A program made the position numbers and the translations under genes. Shown one piece after another: positions 9,411-18,336 of a DNA stretch of 64,000 nucleotides (positions within the stretch are counted from its first letter, which is position 1; each line of letters opens with the position of its first letter). The notes below the pieces were generated by a model that was given only the letters and a program-made list of their open reading frames with translations, was not told where the DNA came from and made no database searches. Source of the DNA: CAZFJG01 sp964410915 (GTDB lineage: Bacteria; Synergistota; Synergistia; Synergistales; JAFGMB01); the NCBI GenBank assembly GCA_964410915.1, contig CAYPIU010000007.1, positions 8,178 through 72,177 of the forward strand. Direction: 5' to 3'.

Positions 9411-9684
9411 CTGTCAGAGGAATCTCAACAAAGAACATTCTTACCATAGCAAATGACAATAAGGCAAAAATAAAAAAGCCGGCTATACAACTAAGGAAAA
9501 ACCATGAGGGGAAGCCCATAATATATGAATAATCCTCCACTGGACCGGCACCAAGACCATAAGCTGTAAAATACCACCATGCCATGTACATGAGCGCAAG
9601 CAGCAATGACAGAAAAGCTTCTCTGTTAGCCTGGGCAAACCGTGTCCCGTCAGGAATTTTTTTGTTTGTCTTTAAATTGATCAA
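9364..9684 (-). CDS. yhdT: YhdT-family (DUF997) small membrane protein, PanF partner
   Basis: The 106-residue protein has two membrane segments (about 24-45 and 60-85) with the family-typical WWYFTAYGLG and GFPSWFFLSC. The gene almost always precedes panF and is thought to assist it, although its molecular role is not established. Here it overlaps panF, so translation is probably coupled. The GTG/ATG start lies after an AACTGGAGGTTC ribosome site. The promoter at 9750-9778 would serve both genes. Confidence 0.88.
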   Translation of the reverse strand: MINLKTNKKIPDGTRFAQANREAFLSLLLALMYMAWWYFTAYGLGAGPVEDYSYIMGFPSWFFLSCIAGFFIFALLSFAMVRMFFVEIPLTDENRVSQDNGESSCG

Positions 9685-9749
9685 AAAAGAACCTCCAGTT
9701 ATTAAAACAGTTTTTTATGTTTATGTTTTTTTAAATGTTAATGCGCAAG

Positions 9750-9778
9750 ATTATACTGTTTTTACTCGAAAGGGTTAA
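9750..9778 (-). promoter_or_regulatory. Putative promoter of yhdT-panF
   Basis: Minus-strand TTAACC (9773-9778) and TATAAT (9750-9755) are 17 bp apart, about 65 bp upstream of yhdT. The -10 is perfect and the -35 weak. Confidence 0.45.
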
Positions 9779-9780
9779 TA

Positions 9781-10545
9781 TCATTCCTTGATAAAATATG
9801 CCATCTTCCTGGCAAATGGAAAACGCTTTAATGAAACGCCACCTATACCTATCTTCTCAAGAAGAGCCACTGTCTCCCCGGGTATATCAGGGAAATTAAG
9901 TGTTCCAAAAGCCACTACCCCTCCCTTTGGGATCCTTGAATAAAGAAGCTCCAGAGATGTGGCTGTAGGTTTGTAGAGGCCGCACTGCAAAAGAAGAAGG
10001 CTGACTGTAAGTTCAGGGTGTTTATCCAGGAATTCGGGAAGAGTCTCAAGAACATTTCCCTTGACAAGATTTATCCTTTCAGATTGAGGAACAGTTACAG
10101 ACCTGTTGAATGCCTGAACCGCTTCTACAAGAGAATTATAGGAATCTGTAGCGGGTAGCCCCTTAAAATAATCACACTTGGAATCTTTTGATGGGTCTAT
10201 ACTTCTATATCCTTCAAAAGTATCAAACCCGTAGATGGTCCTCGTATAATTTCTATGTTCAAAAATTTCAGCAAAATGTGCGAGGGTAAAAAGATTAAAA
10301 CCTTCAAGAACTCCGATCTCGATAATGCTTCCGTGAATTTCAATTATCTTTCGGTAGAGCTCAAGATCAACGATAAATTTATTTATCTCTGAAGTCCTTG
10401 CAAACCTTGGAAAGTTTTTTAAAATGATCTCCGGCCTTTTACAGGAATGAGTTACCAATGAAATATAATCATCAAAGGTATCTGCCGCTTCCAGTTCAAA
10501 TGATTTGTAGATATCCGCACTCTTGTTCTCTTCTTTTGAGTTCAT
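9781..10545 (-). CDS. TylF/macrocin O-methyltransferase-like protein, probably metal-site deficient
   Basis: The 254-residue protein has a class I SAM-methyltransferase fold. Motif I is IIEIGVLEGFNLFTLAHF, and TIYGFDTFEGY is typical of TylF-like enzymes. The family normally carries Asp residues for a divalent metal in the strand before LY-P-T and in a D-D-Y motif after the PGG turn. Here these read LLLQCGLYKPT and GGVVAFGTLN, so the acidic ligands are gone. It may bind SAM without classical O-methyl transfer, or act on a different substrate. The ATG at 10545 has GGGGGAAG nine bases upstream; the GTG at 10554 overlaps this. Confidence 0.68.
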   Translation of the reverse strand: MNSKEENKSADIYKSFELEAADTFDDYISLVTHSCKRPEIILKNFPRFARTSEINKFIVDLELYRKIIEIHGSIIEIGVLEGFNLFTLAHFAEIFEHRNYTRTIYGFDTFEGYRSIDPSKDSKCDYFKGLPATDSYNSLVEAVQAFNRSVTVPQSERINLVKGNVLETLPEFLDKHPELTVSLLLLQCGLYKPTATSLELLYSRIPKGGVVAFGTLNFPDIPGETVALLEKIGIGGVSLKRFPFARKMAYFIKE

Positions 10546-10622
10546 TAAGATCACTTCCCCCGGAAAGATTTCAGGACTTTGAAAAAACCTGATCTGAAAT
10601 ATATATTAGATAATAGAATTTT

Positions 10623-11645
10623 TCAGTGACCGAGAAACATCAATAGTGCCCCTGCCAAAAGACCAACTATTACATTTATGCACTTTACAACCATAAAGTC
10701 CCTTCTTGATCTGGCCAGAAGAGGTAACATGCCGTGCCCATCCTGAACTATCGTACTTGCAAGAAAAACGCTAAGGGGAATAACTCCCTTTGCATAAAGA
10801 GTAACAAATATCAGGTGCGGACCTGATTCGGGAATTATTCCGACAAGTACGGCTACAATAAGTATGATCCAGAGGTTCTGTTGAACAAGTGCCTCAAGTT
10901 CCATATGGCTGATCAGAATATCAAGGAAAAACAGGGCTCCAAAAGTCCATAGGAATATTGTGGGAACATGTTCTTTGAAAACATGTTCCCACAAATGGCT
11001 CTGTAGAAAGTGTTCCGGAACAGTGGTTACTATGAAAAGGGCAGTCAATACTACTATAAACAGAGTAACTCTTATCCAGTTCCATACAACCGGGCCGATG
11101 TCACCGGTGATAACAGCAAAGGCAACCAGAAAAAGAACTACTGACATGATACATCTTGAAGCTCCTGGGTTTTTCCACTGCGAGACCATCTGTGCACGGG
11201 AAGGGAAGCAGTTGCACTTCTGTTCAGGATGTATTCTCAGTATATCCTCAGTTTCAGCATATTCAATTCCGGATCTTCTGAAATAGATATCGCTCGCAGC
11301 CCCGGCAAGGATCCCCAGCGAAAAAATGGTACCGAATATAAGAGGACTTTTCCCAGGTATCATAGCAAGCATAACAAAGGACCCATCACCTGCAGTCGCT
11401 ATCATGGCAGCAACCACAGCACCCATCGACACAATCCCGTGCTCATATAAAGCCACCACCGCAAAGGCTCCCAGACATCCAGGTGTCACACCAAGAAATG
11501 CTGCAATAAAATACTGTTTCCACCTTGATCCTGATAATAGTTTCTGCCATTTACCTTCAGTAATTACATTGATATATTCTATTACCAGCATCATCACAGT
11601 AACAAAAGAAGTTATCATTACCGATTGTCTGAAAACATCCAGCAT
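10623..11645 (-). CDS. Putative 10-TM heavy-metal/manganese exporter (ArsP_2 family)
   Basis: The 340-residue membrane protein has about ten hydrophobic segments in two halves. Each half carries a conserved Gly/Pro loop: FLGVTPGCLGAFAVVALYEHG in the first and VGIIPESGPHLIFVTLYAKG in the second, an inverted-repeat design seen in the ArsP_2/putative manganese transporter family. A central cytoplasmic loop holds a Cys pair (KCNCFP). The substrate has not been shown directly for most members. The start is an ATG at 11645. An exact inverted repeat lies within the gene (10958-10994). Confidence 0.72.
   Translation of the reverse strand: MLDVFRQSVMITSFVTVMMLVIEYINVITEGKWQKLLSGSRWKQYFIAAFLGVTPGCLGAFAVVALYEHGIVSMGAVVAAMIATAGDGSFVMLAMIPGKSPLIFGTIFSLGILAGAASDIYFRRSGIEYAETEDILRIHPEQKCNCFPSRAQMVSQWKNPGASRCIMSVVLFLVAFAVITGDIGPVVWNWIRVTLFIVVLTALFIVTTVPEHFLQSHLWEHVFKEHVPTIFLWTFGALFFLDILISHMELEALVQQNLWIILIVAVLVGIIPESGPHLIFVTLYAKGVIPLSVFLASTIVQDGHGMLPLLARSRRDFMVVKCINVIVGLLAGALLMFLGH
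10958..10994. repeat. Perfect 15-bp inverted repeat inside the ArsP_2 gene
   Basis: TTGTGGGAACATGTT (10958-10972) and its exact complement (10980-10994) are separated by 7 bp. It encodes the loop LWEHVFKEHVPT. The symmetry would give a very stable mRNA hairpin in the middle of the coding region. Confidence 0.9.
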
Positions 11646-11889
11646 TCAGGACCACCTGCCTTATCGAAAATATCACATTAATTATACAGTCTATTGGTTG
11701 GGTAATGTTGGCCCTTTTTAATAAATACTTGTTGTACAACTTTTATAAATCGATAAATCACAGCAGAAATAGATGCTATACTGACTTTGAATATTACATT
11801 ATCATTGTCTGAAAATGTGATAAACAGGAAAGTGATATATTTTCTGTCCATTCATTATCTTGAATATCTGAAACCCGGAGGATACCAGG

Positions 11890-13137
11890 ATGAACCATCT
11901 TCGTGGCGAGATCATAAAAGACCCCCTGATATGGAAATTCTGTGCGTATGGTTTTCTGAAAAACCTGAAATTGTTCGAACCCTATCTTATGATCTATCTA
12001 CTTGGAATGGGACAGGACCTTTTCCAGATCGGTCTTCTATATTCTATCCGTGAGATCATAACTTATATTTTTGAGATCCCTTCTGGTGTGCTTGCAGATA
12101 ACTACGGAAAAAAGAGAGAATTAATGACGTGCTTCATTTTCTACATAATTTCATTTCTTTTTTTCTTTGCAGGCTCAAACTTTATTATCCTTGCAGGAGC
12201 AATGTTCTTTTTTGGCCTCGGAGAAGCATTCAGGTCCGGCACACACAAGGCTATGATATACTCCTATCTTGAAATGAAGGGCTGGTTTAACGAAAAAACT
12301 TTTGTCTATGGAAGGACAAGATCTTTTTCACTGGCCGGATCCTCCATTTCAGCTTTCCTATCAATTATCTTTGTCCTGAATATCCCCTCACTGAAATGGA
12401 TATTCATAGTTTGCACCATACCCTATTTTCTGGACTTCATTCTTATCTGGTCTTATCCGGATTTTCTTGACGAGAGAAAGATGACTGACTTTAGGTTTAA
12501 AGGTTTTTTTCAACTTGTTATTGATCACATAAGATCAGTTTTACATAGACCGCTTCTGAAAAAAATACTTCTGAGTTCGTCAATTTTTGACAGTGTCTTC
12601 AAGACAATAAAGGATTATATTCAGCCAATACTGATGCTTCTGATACTATCCACTCTTGACCTCGGAAATAATGTCCGGGAAAATCAGGAAATACTTAAAG
12701 TTTCTCTCGGTATCATATACGGCGTCTTTTACATATTCAGTGCACTGGCATCAAGGAATGCACATCATCTCCACAAGATAGAGACCTCCCCTCAACTCAT
12801 GAATATCTCCTTAAGTATTGCCGGAGGAATATTTTTACTGCTTTCTTTTGGGGTCTACAATGATCTGACCATATTCGTGATACTGCTTTACTTCGTATTA
12901 TATGTAATGAAAGACGGCAGAAGACCGATTTTTGTAGATGTATGCGGCAACTGGATGAAAAAGGAAGAACGCGCAACAGTCATGTCCCTTGACAGCCAGT
13001 TAAGAGCAGTGATAACCATTTTTGCAGCTCCTCTCGCCGGTTTTGTAGCAGAAAAGTTTTCAATTCCTGTCCTTTTTATGGCTCTTGGGATCATAATATT
13101 GTGTGCCGGCAGAATTGTAATTATAAAGGAGCCATGA
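11890..13137 (+). CDS. MFS transporter
   Basis: The 415-residue major-facilitator protein has about 12 membrane segments. The motif A region between segments 2 and 3 reads GVLADNYGKKREL, the MFS loop-2/3 signature, and the C-terminal half shows the usual duplication. The substrate cannot be read from sequence; the family includes small-molecule exporters. A clear GGAGG precedes the ATG. It is followed by a Bax-inhibitor-like gene 69 bp downstream on the same strand. The 244-bp upstream region contains no other gene. Confidence 0.82.
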   Translation: MNHLRGEIIKDPLIWKFCAYGFLKNLKLFEPYLMIYLLGMGQDLFQIGLLYSIREIITYIFEIPSGVLADNYGKKRELMTCFIFYIISFLFFFAGSNFIILAGAMFFFGLGEAFRSGTHKAMIYSYLEMKGWFNEKTFVYGRTRSFSLAGSSISAFLSIIFVLNIPSLKWIFIVCTIPYFLDFILIWSYPDFLDERKMTDFRFKGFFQLVIDHIRSVLHRPLLKKILLSSSIFDSVFKTIKDYIQPILMLLILSTLDLGNNVRENQEILKVSLGIIYGVFYIFSALASRNAHHLHKIETSPQLMNISLSIAGGIFLLLSFGVYNDLTIFVILLYFVLYVMKDGRRPIFVDVCGNWMKKEERATVMSLDSQLRAVITIFAAPLAGFVAEKFSIPVLFMALGIIILCAGRIVIIKEP

Positions 13138-13206
13138 AAACTGGATAATATGGCGCAAAAGGATTTACAATATTCATAAAAGCAATAATAAGGGGGCTTA
13201 AATTCA

Positions 13207-13989
13207 ATGACAAACCCGATCTGGAAAAATAAATATTTTTCTGAAAAGATCGATCCTGGAGACAGCCGCTCTCTATCTCTCAACAGAGTAATAAACAGGG
13301 CCACCTTCTGTTTTATTATCCTGCTTCTTGCAACTGTTCTTATGTGGACCCGGCATTACTCCGGAAAAGGTGACCTGACGATAACTGTTATTGCTCTTGC
13401 TGCTGGATTTGCTTCGACTTACATTTCATTTCATATGCCACAGATCACAGGTATTACCGTTCCTGTTCATGCACTTATCGAAGGACTTGCTGTGGGCGGA
13501 ATTTCTGCTTTCATTGAAGTCCTTTATCCTGGACTTGCCCTTAACGCTGTTTTTTTAACATTCGCAGTAGTAATGGTAGTATTATCAGCATATCGATTTG
13601 GAGTACTTGTTAAATCTAAAAGGTTTATAAAAACTGCCTTCGCAACACTCCTGGCAATAGGGATATATTATATTCTAAATTTTGTCCTGCAAGTTTTTTC
13701 AATTGAGGTTTTTGGTTTTATAAGCCCTCTCGGGATGGGAATATGCTTTCTCCTCACTGCTGTAGCATCATATAACCTTGTGGGAGATCTTGAATTTATT
13801 GAAGAAGCACAAAGATCCGGAACCAGGTCAAGAATGGAATGGACTGCTGTTCTCGGTCTTCTCCTTACAATGGGTTGGATCTACCTTGAATTTTTCAGTT
13901 TTATTAACCTTATAAAAAGATCCGTAGGCGATAACGTGAAAAAACAAAAGGACAAAATATCCACATCCAGGAAAAACAGAAATCAGTAG
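13207..13989 (+). CDS. Bax inhibitor-1/YccA-like (Bax1-I_plus) membrane protein
   Basis: The 260-residue protein has a cytoplasmic N-terminal tail of about 30 residues and seven hydrophobic segments. The segment FHMPQITGITVPVHALIEG followed by GGISAFIEVLYPG resembles the bacterial Bax1-I_plus family (related to TMBIM proteins). Related proteins are pH-sensitive calcium leak channels; the role of this bacterial branch is not established. The Lys-rich C-tail is cytoplasmic. AAGGGGG precedes the ATG. It probably shares a transcript with the MFS gene. Confidence 0.72.
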   Translation: MTNPIWKNKYFSEKIDPGDSRSLSLNRVINRATFCFIILLLATVLMWTRHYSGKGDLTITVIALAAGFASTYISFHMPQITGITVPVHALIEGLAVGGISAFIEVLYPGLALNAVFLTFAVVMVVLSAYRFGVLVKSKRFIKTAFATLLAIGIYYILNFVLQVFSIEVFGFISPLGMGICFLLTAVASYNLVGDLEFIEEAQRSGTRSRMEWTAVLGLLLTMGWIYLEFFSFINLIKRSVGDNVKKQKDKISTSRKNRNQ

Positions 13990-14125
13990 TTATATCCATG
14001 GAACAAATGAAAAGAATGATAATGATCCGAAACAGTCTCAATGTAATGTTATGACCTGTCCCCCATGTATGTGAATGTACTAAAAGCACTTTATTATCAT
14101 AGAGCCGGGGATATAAAAAACTATC

Positions 14126-14971
14126 TTAAAGCGGTTTGAGACGGGTGTTGTCTATCAGCCTGGCCCTTCCCACACTGGCTGCTACTGCAAGTACCGCTTC
14201 CGAATAAAGATAATCCATATCTTCCAGGGTAATGCTATTTTTGATACATACATATTCTGCTGATATCTTTGGATCACTATCAAATATTTCCATAACTGAA
14301 TCCTTTATCATGTTGCAGGACCGCTCTCCCTCTTCAACTAATTTTATAGCCTTCAGCATTGAGCGGTGCAGCAGAAGTGCAGAGTTTCGTTCTTTTTCAG
14401 ACAAATACATATTCCTGCTGCTCATTGCCAGTCCATCTTTTTCTCTCACAATAGGACAGCCTATTACATCTATATTTAGGTTCAGATCCCTTACCATTCG
14501 TTTTATCACCTGAAGTTGCTGGTAATCTTTTTCCCCAAAATAAGCCCTGTCCGGCCTCAAGATATTGAAAAGCTTCAATACTATGGTACAAACACCTTTA
14601 AAATGTCCCGGCCTTGAGGCTCCGCAAAGTCCCGAACTCAGAGACTTTTCATCTACGAAAGTCGAAAAATCATCGCTGAACATATCTGAGACATCTGGCG
14701 CAAAGACCATGTCAACCCCTTCCCGTTCCAGCAGGGAAAGGTCCTTTTCCATATTTCTTGGATATGATTCAAGATCTTCATCAGGACCGAATTGGATAGG
14801 ATTTACAAAAATTGAAACAACACATTTTTCGTTTTCCTTCCTGCAGCGCCTGACCAGGGATAAATGCCCCTCATGAAGATAACCCATTGTAGGTACAAGC
14901 CCAACTTTCTGGGAAACATCACCTGAAAAGATCAAATACCATGCATCTTCAGGTTTCTTTATGATCTGCAC
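14126..14971 (-). CDS. panC: Pantothenate synthetase
   Basis: The 281-residue enzyme condenses pantoate and beta-alanine with ATP to pantothenate (coenzyme A pathway, cytoplasm). Class-defining elements are present: LVPTMGYLHEGHLSLV with the HIGH-like motif, SIFVNPIQFGPDEDLESYPR, RPDRAYFGEKDYQQL and the KMSKS-like MSSRNMYLS. Length is normal. The start is GTG at 14971 with GGAGGGG upstream. panB and panD are not in the window. It is convergent with the Bax1-I gene. Confidence 0.96.
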   Translation of the reverse strand: MQIIKKPEDAWYLIFSGDVSQKVGLVPTMGYLHEGHLSLVRRCRKENEKCVVSIFVNPIQFGPDEDLESYPRNMEKDLSLLEREGVDMVFAPDVSDMFSDDFSTFVDEKSLSSGLCGASRPGHFKGVCTIVLKLFNILRPDRAYFGEKDYQQLQVIKRMVRDLNLNIDVIGCPIVREKDGLAMSSRNMYLSEKERNSALLLHRSMLKAIKLVEEGERSCNMIKDSVMEIFDSDPKISAEYVCIKNSITLEDMDYLYSEAVLAVAASVGRARLIDNTRLKPL

Positions 14972-15097
14972 TATTCAAACACCCCTCCAAAATAAAAATT
15001 CGATAGAACTGTTTACAGTTTTAACGTGGCTGTTCCTGTTTTCTTTCAGAGCGTTCTAAAGCTTACCACAACCTCAAATAATAGTGTAATCACAGTT

Positions 15098-15147
15098 AAA
15101 GGCATGGCCACTGCTGTAATTTAATTATCCACAGTGGCCATACCTTT
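15098..15147. terminator. Hairpin between the NimA-like gene and panC
   Basis: AAAGGCATGGCCACTG and CAGTGGCCATACCTTT pair with one internal mismatch around a 17-18-base AT-rich loop. It follows the minus-strand stop at 15175, so it probably ends that transcript before panC. Confidence 0.6.
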
Positions 15148-15174
15148 AATCATTTTAACTTTTTCTCTAAACAC

Positions 15175-15630
15175 TTATTTATGTTTTTTTCCTGTTATGT
15201 TACTCAGCCGGACCCTCCATACCAGAACCCTTGAAAGGGCTTCCGCAGGAAATTCAAAAGATTTACCTGCATAGTGTTCCATTAGAACATTAAGTCCTTC
15301 TGATTTCTCCTTTTCACCTGAAAGGAATTCAACTTCACCATCTGCTATAACACTCCTGTAATTACATGTCCACTCACATGGTTCCGCTGAAGATATGATC
15401 TTTTCTTCGAGATAGACAGTACAGCAAACTCCCGGGTTCTTTTGAGCAAGATCAACTTTTTTCCCTGAAAGAGCAGAATGAAGATACAGTTCACTATCCC
15501 TGTAGCCATAGTTCATTGGCACAACATAAGGTCGACCCTCATTGCAAAAAGCAATAGAACAGACTTTTCCTTTATTCAGTATTTCCTCTATCTCCTGAAT
15601 ATCTGTTATTTCCCTGTCACTCTTTCTCAT
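15175..15630 (-). CDS. Pyridoxamine 5'-phosphate oxidase-related flavin-binding protein (NimA-like)
   Basis: The 151-residue split-barrel protein has the NimA-type pattern RPYVVPMNYGYRD, LYLHSALSGKKVDL and NPGVCCTVYLEE. These small cytoplasmic proteins bind FMN; some reduce nitroimidazoles, but most have unknown substrates. The ribosome site GGAGG precedes the ATG at 15630. It stands alone between a terminator and the dihydroorotate-dehydrogenase-like gene 82 bp upstream. Confidence 0.82.
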   Translation of the reverse strand: MRKSDREITDIQEIEEILNKGKVCSIAFCNEGRPYVVPMNYGYRDSELYLHSALSGKKVDLAQKNPGVCCTVYLEEKIISSAEPCEWTCNYRSVIADGEVEFLSGEKEKSEGLNVLMEHYAGKSFEFPAEALSRVLVWRVRLSNITGKKHK

Positions 15631-15712
15631 TATGAACCTCCGAAATTCAATACTATTTCAAAAAAGTATATCACCTTCGTGTTTGGAAAATGAGAAAAAG
15701 TTGTTCTTTCTA

Positions 15713-16726
15713 TCATGTACGGGGATAGTTCCGCATTATTTTTTCTGGCTTCATAAGCATCCCGACATATTGTGCCCTCTCATAGGCAAATGGATCAGAG
15801 CTGTTTTTCTTGCTCATTTTACCCCTGATATCATCAAGTGATCCGTACCCCTTGTCTTTCATCCATTCTGAAAGGCCCGAGATCATTGTATTCAGGTGAT
15901 CGATATTTTTCCTGTATATAGCACTTACCACCTGGATACTTCCAGCTCCAGCGAGGATAAGTCGAGCTGCATCCAGTCCTGTAAAGATTCCGGAACTCGC
16001 ACAAATATCAGCACTTATATTTCCGTACAAAAGACCTGAGAAACGCAGCGGAAGTTTATGGGCCCCCTCATAACTCAAGTTAAATCCCATAGAAGGTTTC
16101 TCTTCTTTTACGTCGATATCGGGCTGAAAAAAGCGGTTGAACACAACAACACCATCAACGCCTGTATCGTCCATCTTTTTGATTACGTTAAGGGGGTTAG
16201 CATAAAATGGACTTAATTTTACCCCCAGGGGAATGGAAACTGCTTTTCTAACTGCAGCCAATGTTTCCAGCTGTTCTTTTTCGATGTCTTTGCTTTCTTT
16301 ATTCATATCAACAGGAGTTAGATAAAAATTCAGCTCCAGACCATCAACACCGGTGTTCTCGAGAAGCTTTGCATATTCAACCCATGTCTCTGGATTAACC
16401 GCATTAAGACTTGCAAAAACAGGGATTTCAACCGCTTCCCTGGCCTGTTTAACCCAATAAAGGTATTCATCAGGGCCACCATGTTCGAGCGTAGGATGAA
16501 TATCCAGCATCTCGGCATGCATCTCATCATACTCTGTCAACTGGTCATCAAGACGAAGTCTTTCCAGCTGGATCTGCTCCTCAAAAAGGGACTTTATAAC
16601 GATCCCTCCTGCACCTGCTTTCTCCATCTTCCTTATACTATCCAGATTTGAAGTCATCTCGCATGCTCCGACAACAAATGGATTAACCAACTTGACACCC
16701 ATATAACTGGAACTCATATCTACCAT
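15713..16726 (-). CDS. Dihydroorotate dehydrogenase-like flavoprotein
   Basis: The 337-residue TIM-barrel protein resembles class 1 dihydroorotate dehydrogenases: NPFVVGACEMTSN at the start, GVDGLELNFY, IPLGVKLSPF and GVDGVVVFNRF in order, and a C-terminal glycine-rich phosphate-binding part (AGAGSIQVVSAIY). The usual catalytic region is divergent and no pyr genes are near, so it belongs to the 'dihydroorotate dehydrogenase-like' branch common in anaerobes rather than being PyrD proper. FMN binding is likely; the substrate is unknown. AAGGAGGAAGG precedes the ATG. Confidence 0.82.
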   Translation of the reverse strand: MVDMSSSYMGVKLVNPFVVGACEMTSNLDSIRKMEKAGAGGIVIKSLFEEQIQLERLRLDDQLTEYDEMHAEMLDIHPTLEHGGPDEYLYWVKQAREAVEIPVFASLNAVNPETWVEYAKLLENTGVDGLELNFYLTPVDMNKESKDIEKEQLETLAAVRKAVSIPLGVKLSPFYANPLNVIKKMDDTGVDGVVVFNRFFQPDIDVKEEKPSMGFNLSYEGAHKLPLRFSGLLYGNISADICASSGIFTGLDAARLILAGAGSIQVVSAIYRKNIDHLNTMISGLSEWMKDKGYGSLDDIRGKMSKKNSSDPFAYERAQYVGMLMKPEKIMRNYPRT

Positions 16727-16913
16727 TTGACCTTCCTCCTTTTTGTCGATCTTTTCCCCTCATAATATCTTTCAGATAATATTATTATACATTAACCAGA
16801 TAGAGAGGGAACTTTTTTCATGGTAACAGAATCAGAAGGTCAGGTAAACAGCTGTCTGCCTTATTAAAGGTTAACGTTGACAGAACATCCATATGAACCT
16901 TTGCCATAAAAAC

Positions 16914-17084
16914 TCAGATACCCGGCAATGCCCAGCCCATTATTGCCATTACTATGGCAAAAGCGATCCTGGCTATCGCCCTGATGGGCTGTCCCGCTCT
17001 GAAGCGTCTGATCCCCAGCATGAACATAGAGATCGCGCATAAATAAAGGATCAATGGTGCCATGTTATCCGCAAAAAACTGCAT
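16914..17084 (-). CDS. Small membrane protein, 56 residues
   Basis: A short gene runs from ATG at 17084 to TGA at 16914. The ribosome site GGGAGGG lies seven bases upstream. The product has two hydrophobic stretches (about residues 9-24 and 38-54) split by a basic turn (GIRRFRAGQPIRAIAR), so it is probably a two-pass hairpin in the inner membrane. I do not recognise a family. It is upstream of the dihydroorotate-dehydrogenase-like gene with a 187-bp gap and divergent from the AIM24 gene. Confidence 0.55.
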   Translation of the reverse strand: MQFFADNMAPLILYLCAISMFMLGIRRFRAGQPIRAIARIAFAIVMAIMGWALPGI

Positions 17085-17270
17085 TTATAACCCTCCCTGG
17101 AGATATAATTAAATATTTACTGGTATTTACTGAGAAATTATATCTTATTCAGAAACCTCTTTTCAGCATACTTTTATAAGTTATGAATTTAAAAACATTA
17201 TAATGGGATTGAAAATACATAATTTGTCATAATTGGATCATATTATTTCAAAACAAAGGAGAGATTAAAA

Positions 17271-18269
17271 TTGAAATGGTATCTTTTTATTGATGGTCAA
17301 CAGCTTGGCCCGTTATCTCCAGACGAAGCAAGAAAAATGGTGCGTCAGGACTCCTTCGGATATGCCTGGAGAGATGGTTTCAGCCAATGGCTGCCTATAT
17401 CGGCCATTGATGAGCTGAATGATAACAACGAAAGAACAGCAACTCCTCCTCCGACCACGAATCGAATGAGCGATGAAGTGGATTTCACTATACAGGGAAG
17501 TGAGATGCAGTTCGTGGAGATCGAGCTTGACCCGGGAGAAAGCGCTGTTGCCGAAGCGGGTGCAATGATGTACATGGACCCTTCAATCACCATGGAAAGT
17601 ATTTTTGGAGATGGTTCTCAAAAAAACCAGCAGGGGGGGATCTTTGACAAGCTTGTTGGAGCCGGGAAAAGAGTTATTTCAGGGGAAAGCCTTTTTACAA
17701 CAGTGTTTACACACCAGGGAACCGGTAAAGCTGATATAGCTTTTGGTGCACCCTTCCCGGGCAATGTTATTCCCCTGAACCTACCCTCTGTAGGAGGAAC
17801 ACTTATATGCCAGAAAGACAGTTTTCTCTGTGCGGCAAAGGGAGTATCCATAGATATTTATTTTCAGAAACGGATACTTACGGGTCTGTTTGGTGGAGAA
17901 GGTTTCATAATGGAGAAACTCGAAGGTGACGGAATGGTCTTTATACATGCAGGAGGCACAGTACTTGAAAAAGAGCTGAGAGCTGGTCAAACTCTTCAGG
18001 TAGATACCGGATGCGTAGTGGCGTTCGATAGTAAGGTAAGTTTTGATATTCAAAGAATTGGAAATATCAAAACTGCACTATTCGGGGGTGAAGGCCTTTT
18101 TCTGGCTAATCTTACTGGACCAGGCAGAATATGGCTTCAATCTCTTCCTTTTTCAAGGCTCGCAGGCAGGATGCTTAAAGCAGCACCCCAGGGGGGCAGC
18201 AAAGACAGAGGTGAAGGATCTCTTCTGGGAGGACTTGGAAATATCCTTAATGGAGATAACAGGCTGTAA
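17271..18269 (+). CDS. AIM24/TIGR00266-family protein with N-terminal GYF_2 domain
   Basis: Residues 1-50 form a GYF_2 domain (WYLFIDGQQLGPLSPDEAR, then a W-x-x-G-x-x-x-W-x-P pattern), usually a peptide-binding module. Residues 65-300 are an AIM24 beta-rich domain (FVEIELDPGESAVAEAGAMMYM, GGEGFIMEKLEGDGMVFIHAGG). AIM24 proteins are related to tryptophan-RNA-binding-attenuator-like folds and their bacterial role is unknown. The C-tail is Gly-rich and probably disordered. The start is a TTG with AGGAGAG upstream. It is convergent with the radical SAM gene, sharing the terminator at 18274-18322. Confidence 0.82.
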   Translation: MKWYLFIDGQQLGPLSPDEARKMVRQDSFGYAWRDGFSQWLPISAIDELNDNNERTATPPPTTNRMSDEVDFTIQGSEMQFVEIELDPGESAVAEAGAMMYMDPSITMESIFGDGSQKNQQGGIFDKLVGAGKRVISGESLFTTVFTHQGTGKADIAFGAPFPGNVIPLNLPSVGGTLICQKDSFLCAAKGVSIDIYFQKRILTGLFGGEGFIMEKLEGDGMVFIHAGGTVLEKELRAGQTLQVDTGCVVAFDSKVSFDIQRIGNIKTALFGGEGLFLANLTGPGRIWLQSLPFSRLAGRMLKAAPQGGSKDRGEGSLLGGLGNILNGDNRL

Positions 18270-18273
18270 TAAT

Positions 18274-18322
18274 AAAAAGGCAAAGCAGAGGTTTAGATCA
18301 AAACCCCTGCTCTGCCTTTTTT
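18274..18322. terminator. Bidirectional intrinsic terminator
   Basis: A long stem (AAAAAGGCA...AGCAG with AGGTTT, pairing to AAACC...CTGCT...TGCCTTTTTT) with a 5-base loop lies between two convergent genes. It has a T-run on the plus strand and A-run at the other side, so it can stop transcripts from both directions. Confidence 0.85.
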
Positions 18323-18336
18323 CCATATTGAATTAT

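Noticed and set aside
15713..16726. True pyrimidine-biosynthetic pyrD
   Set aside because: Sequence belongs to the divergent dihydroorotate-dehydrogenase-like branch and no other pyr genes are near.
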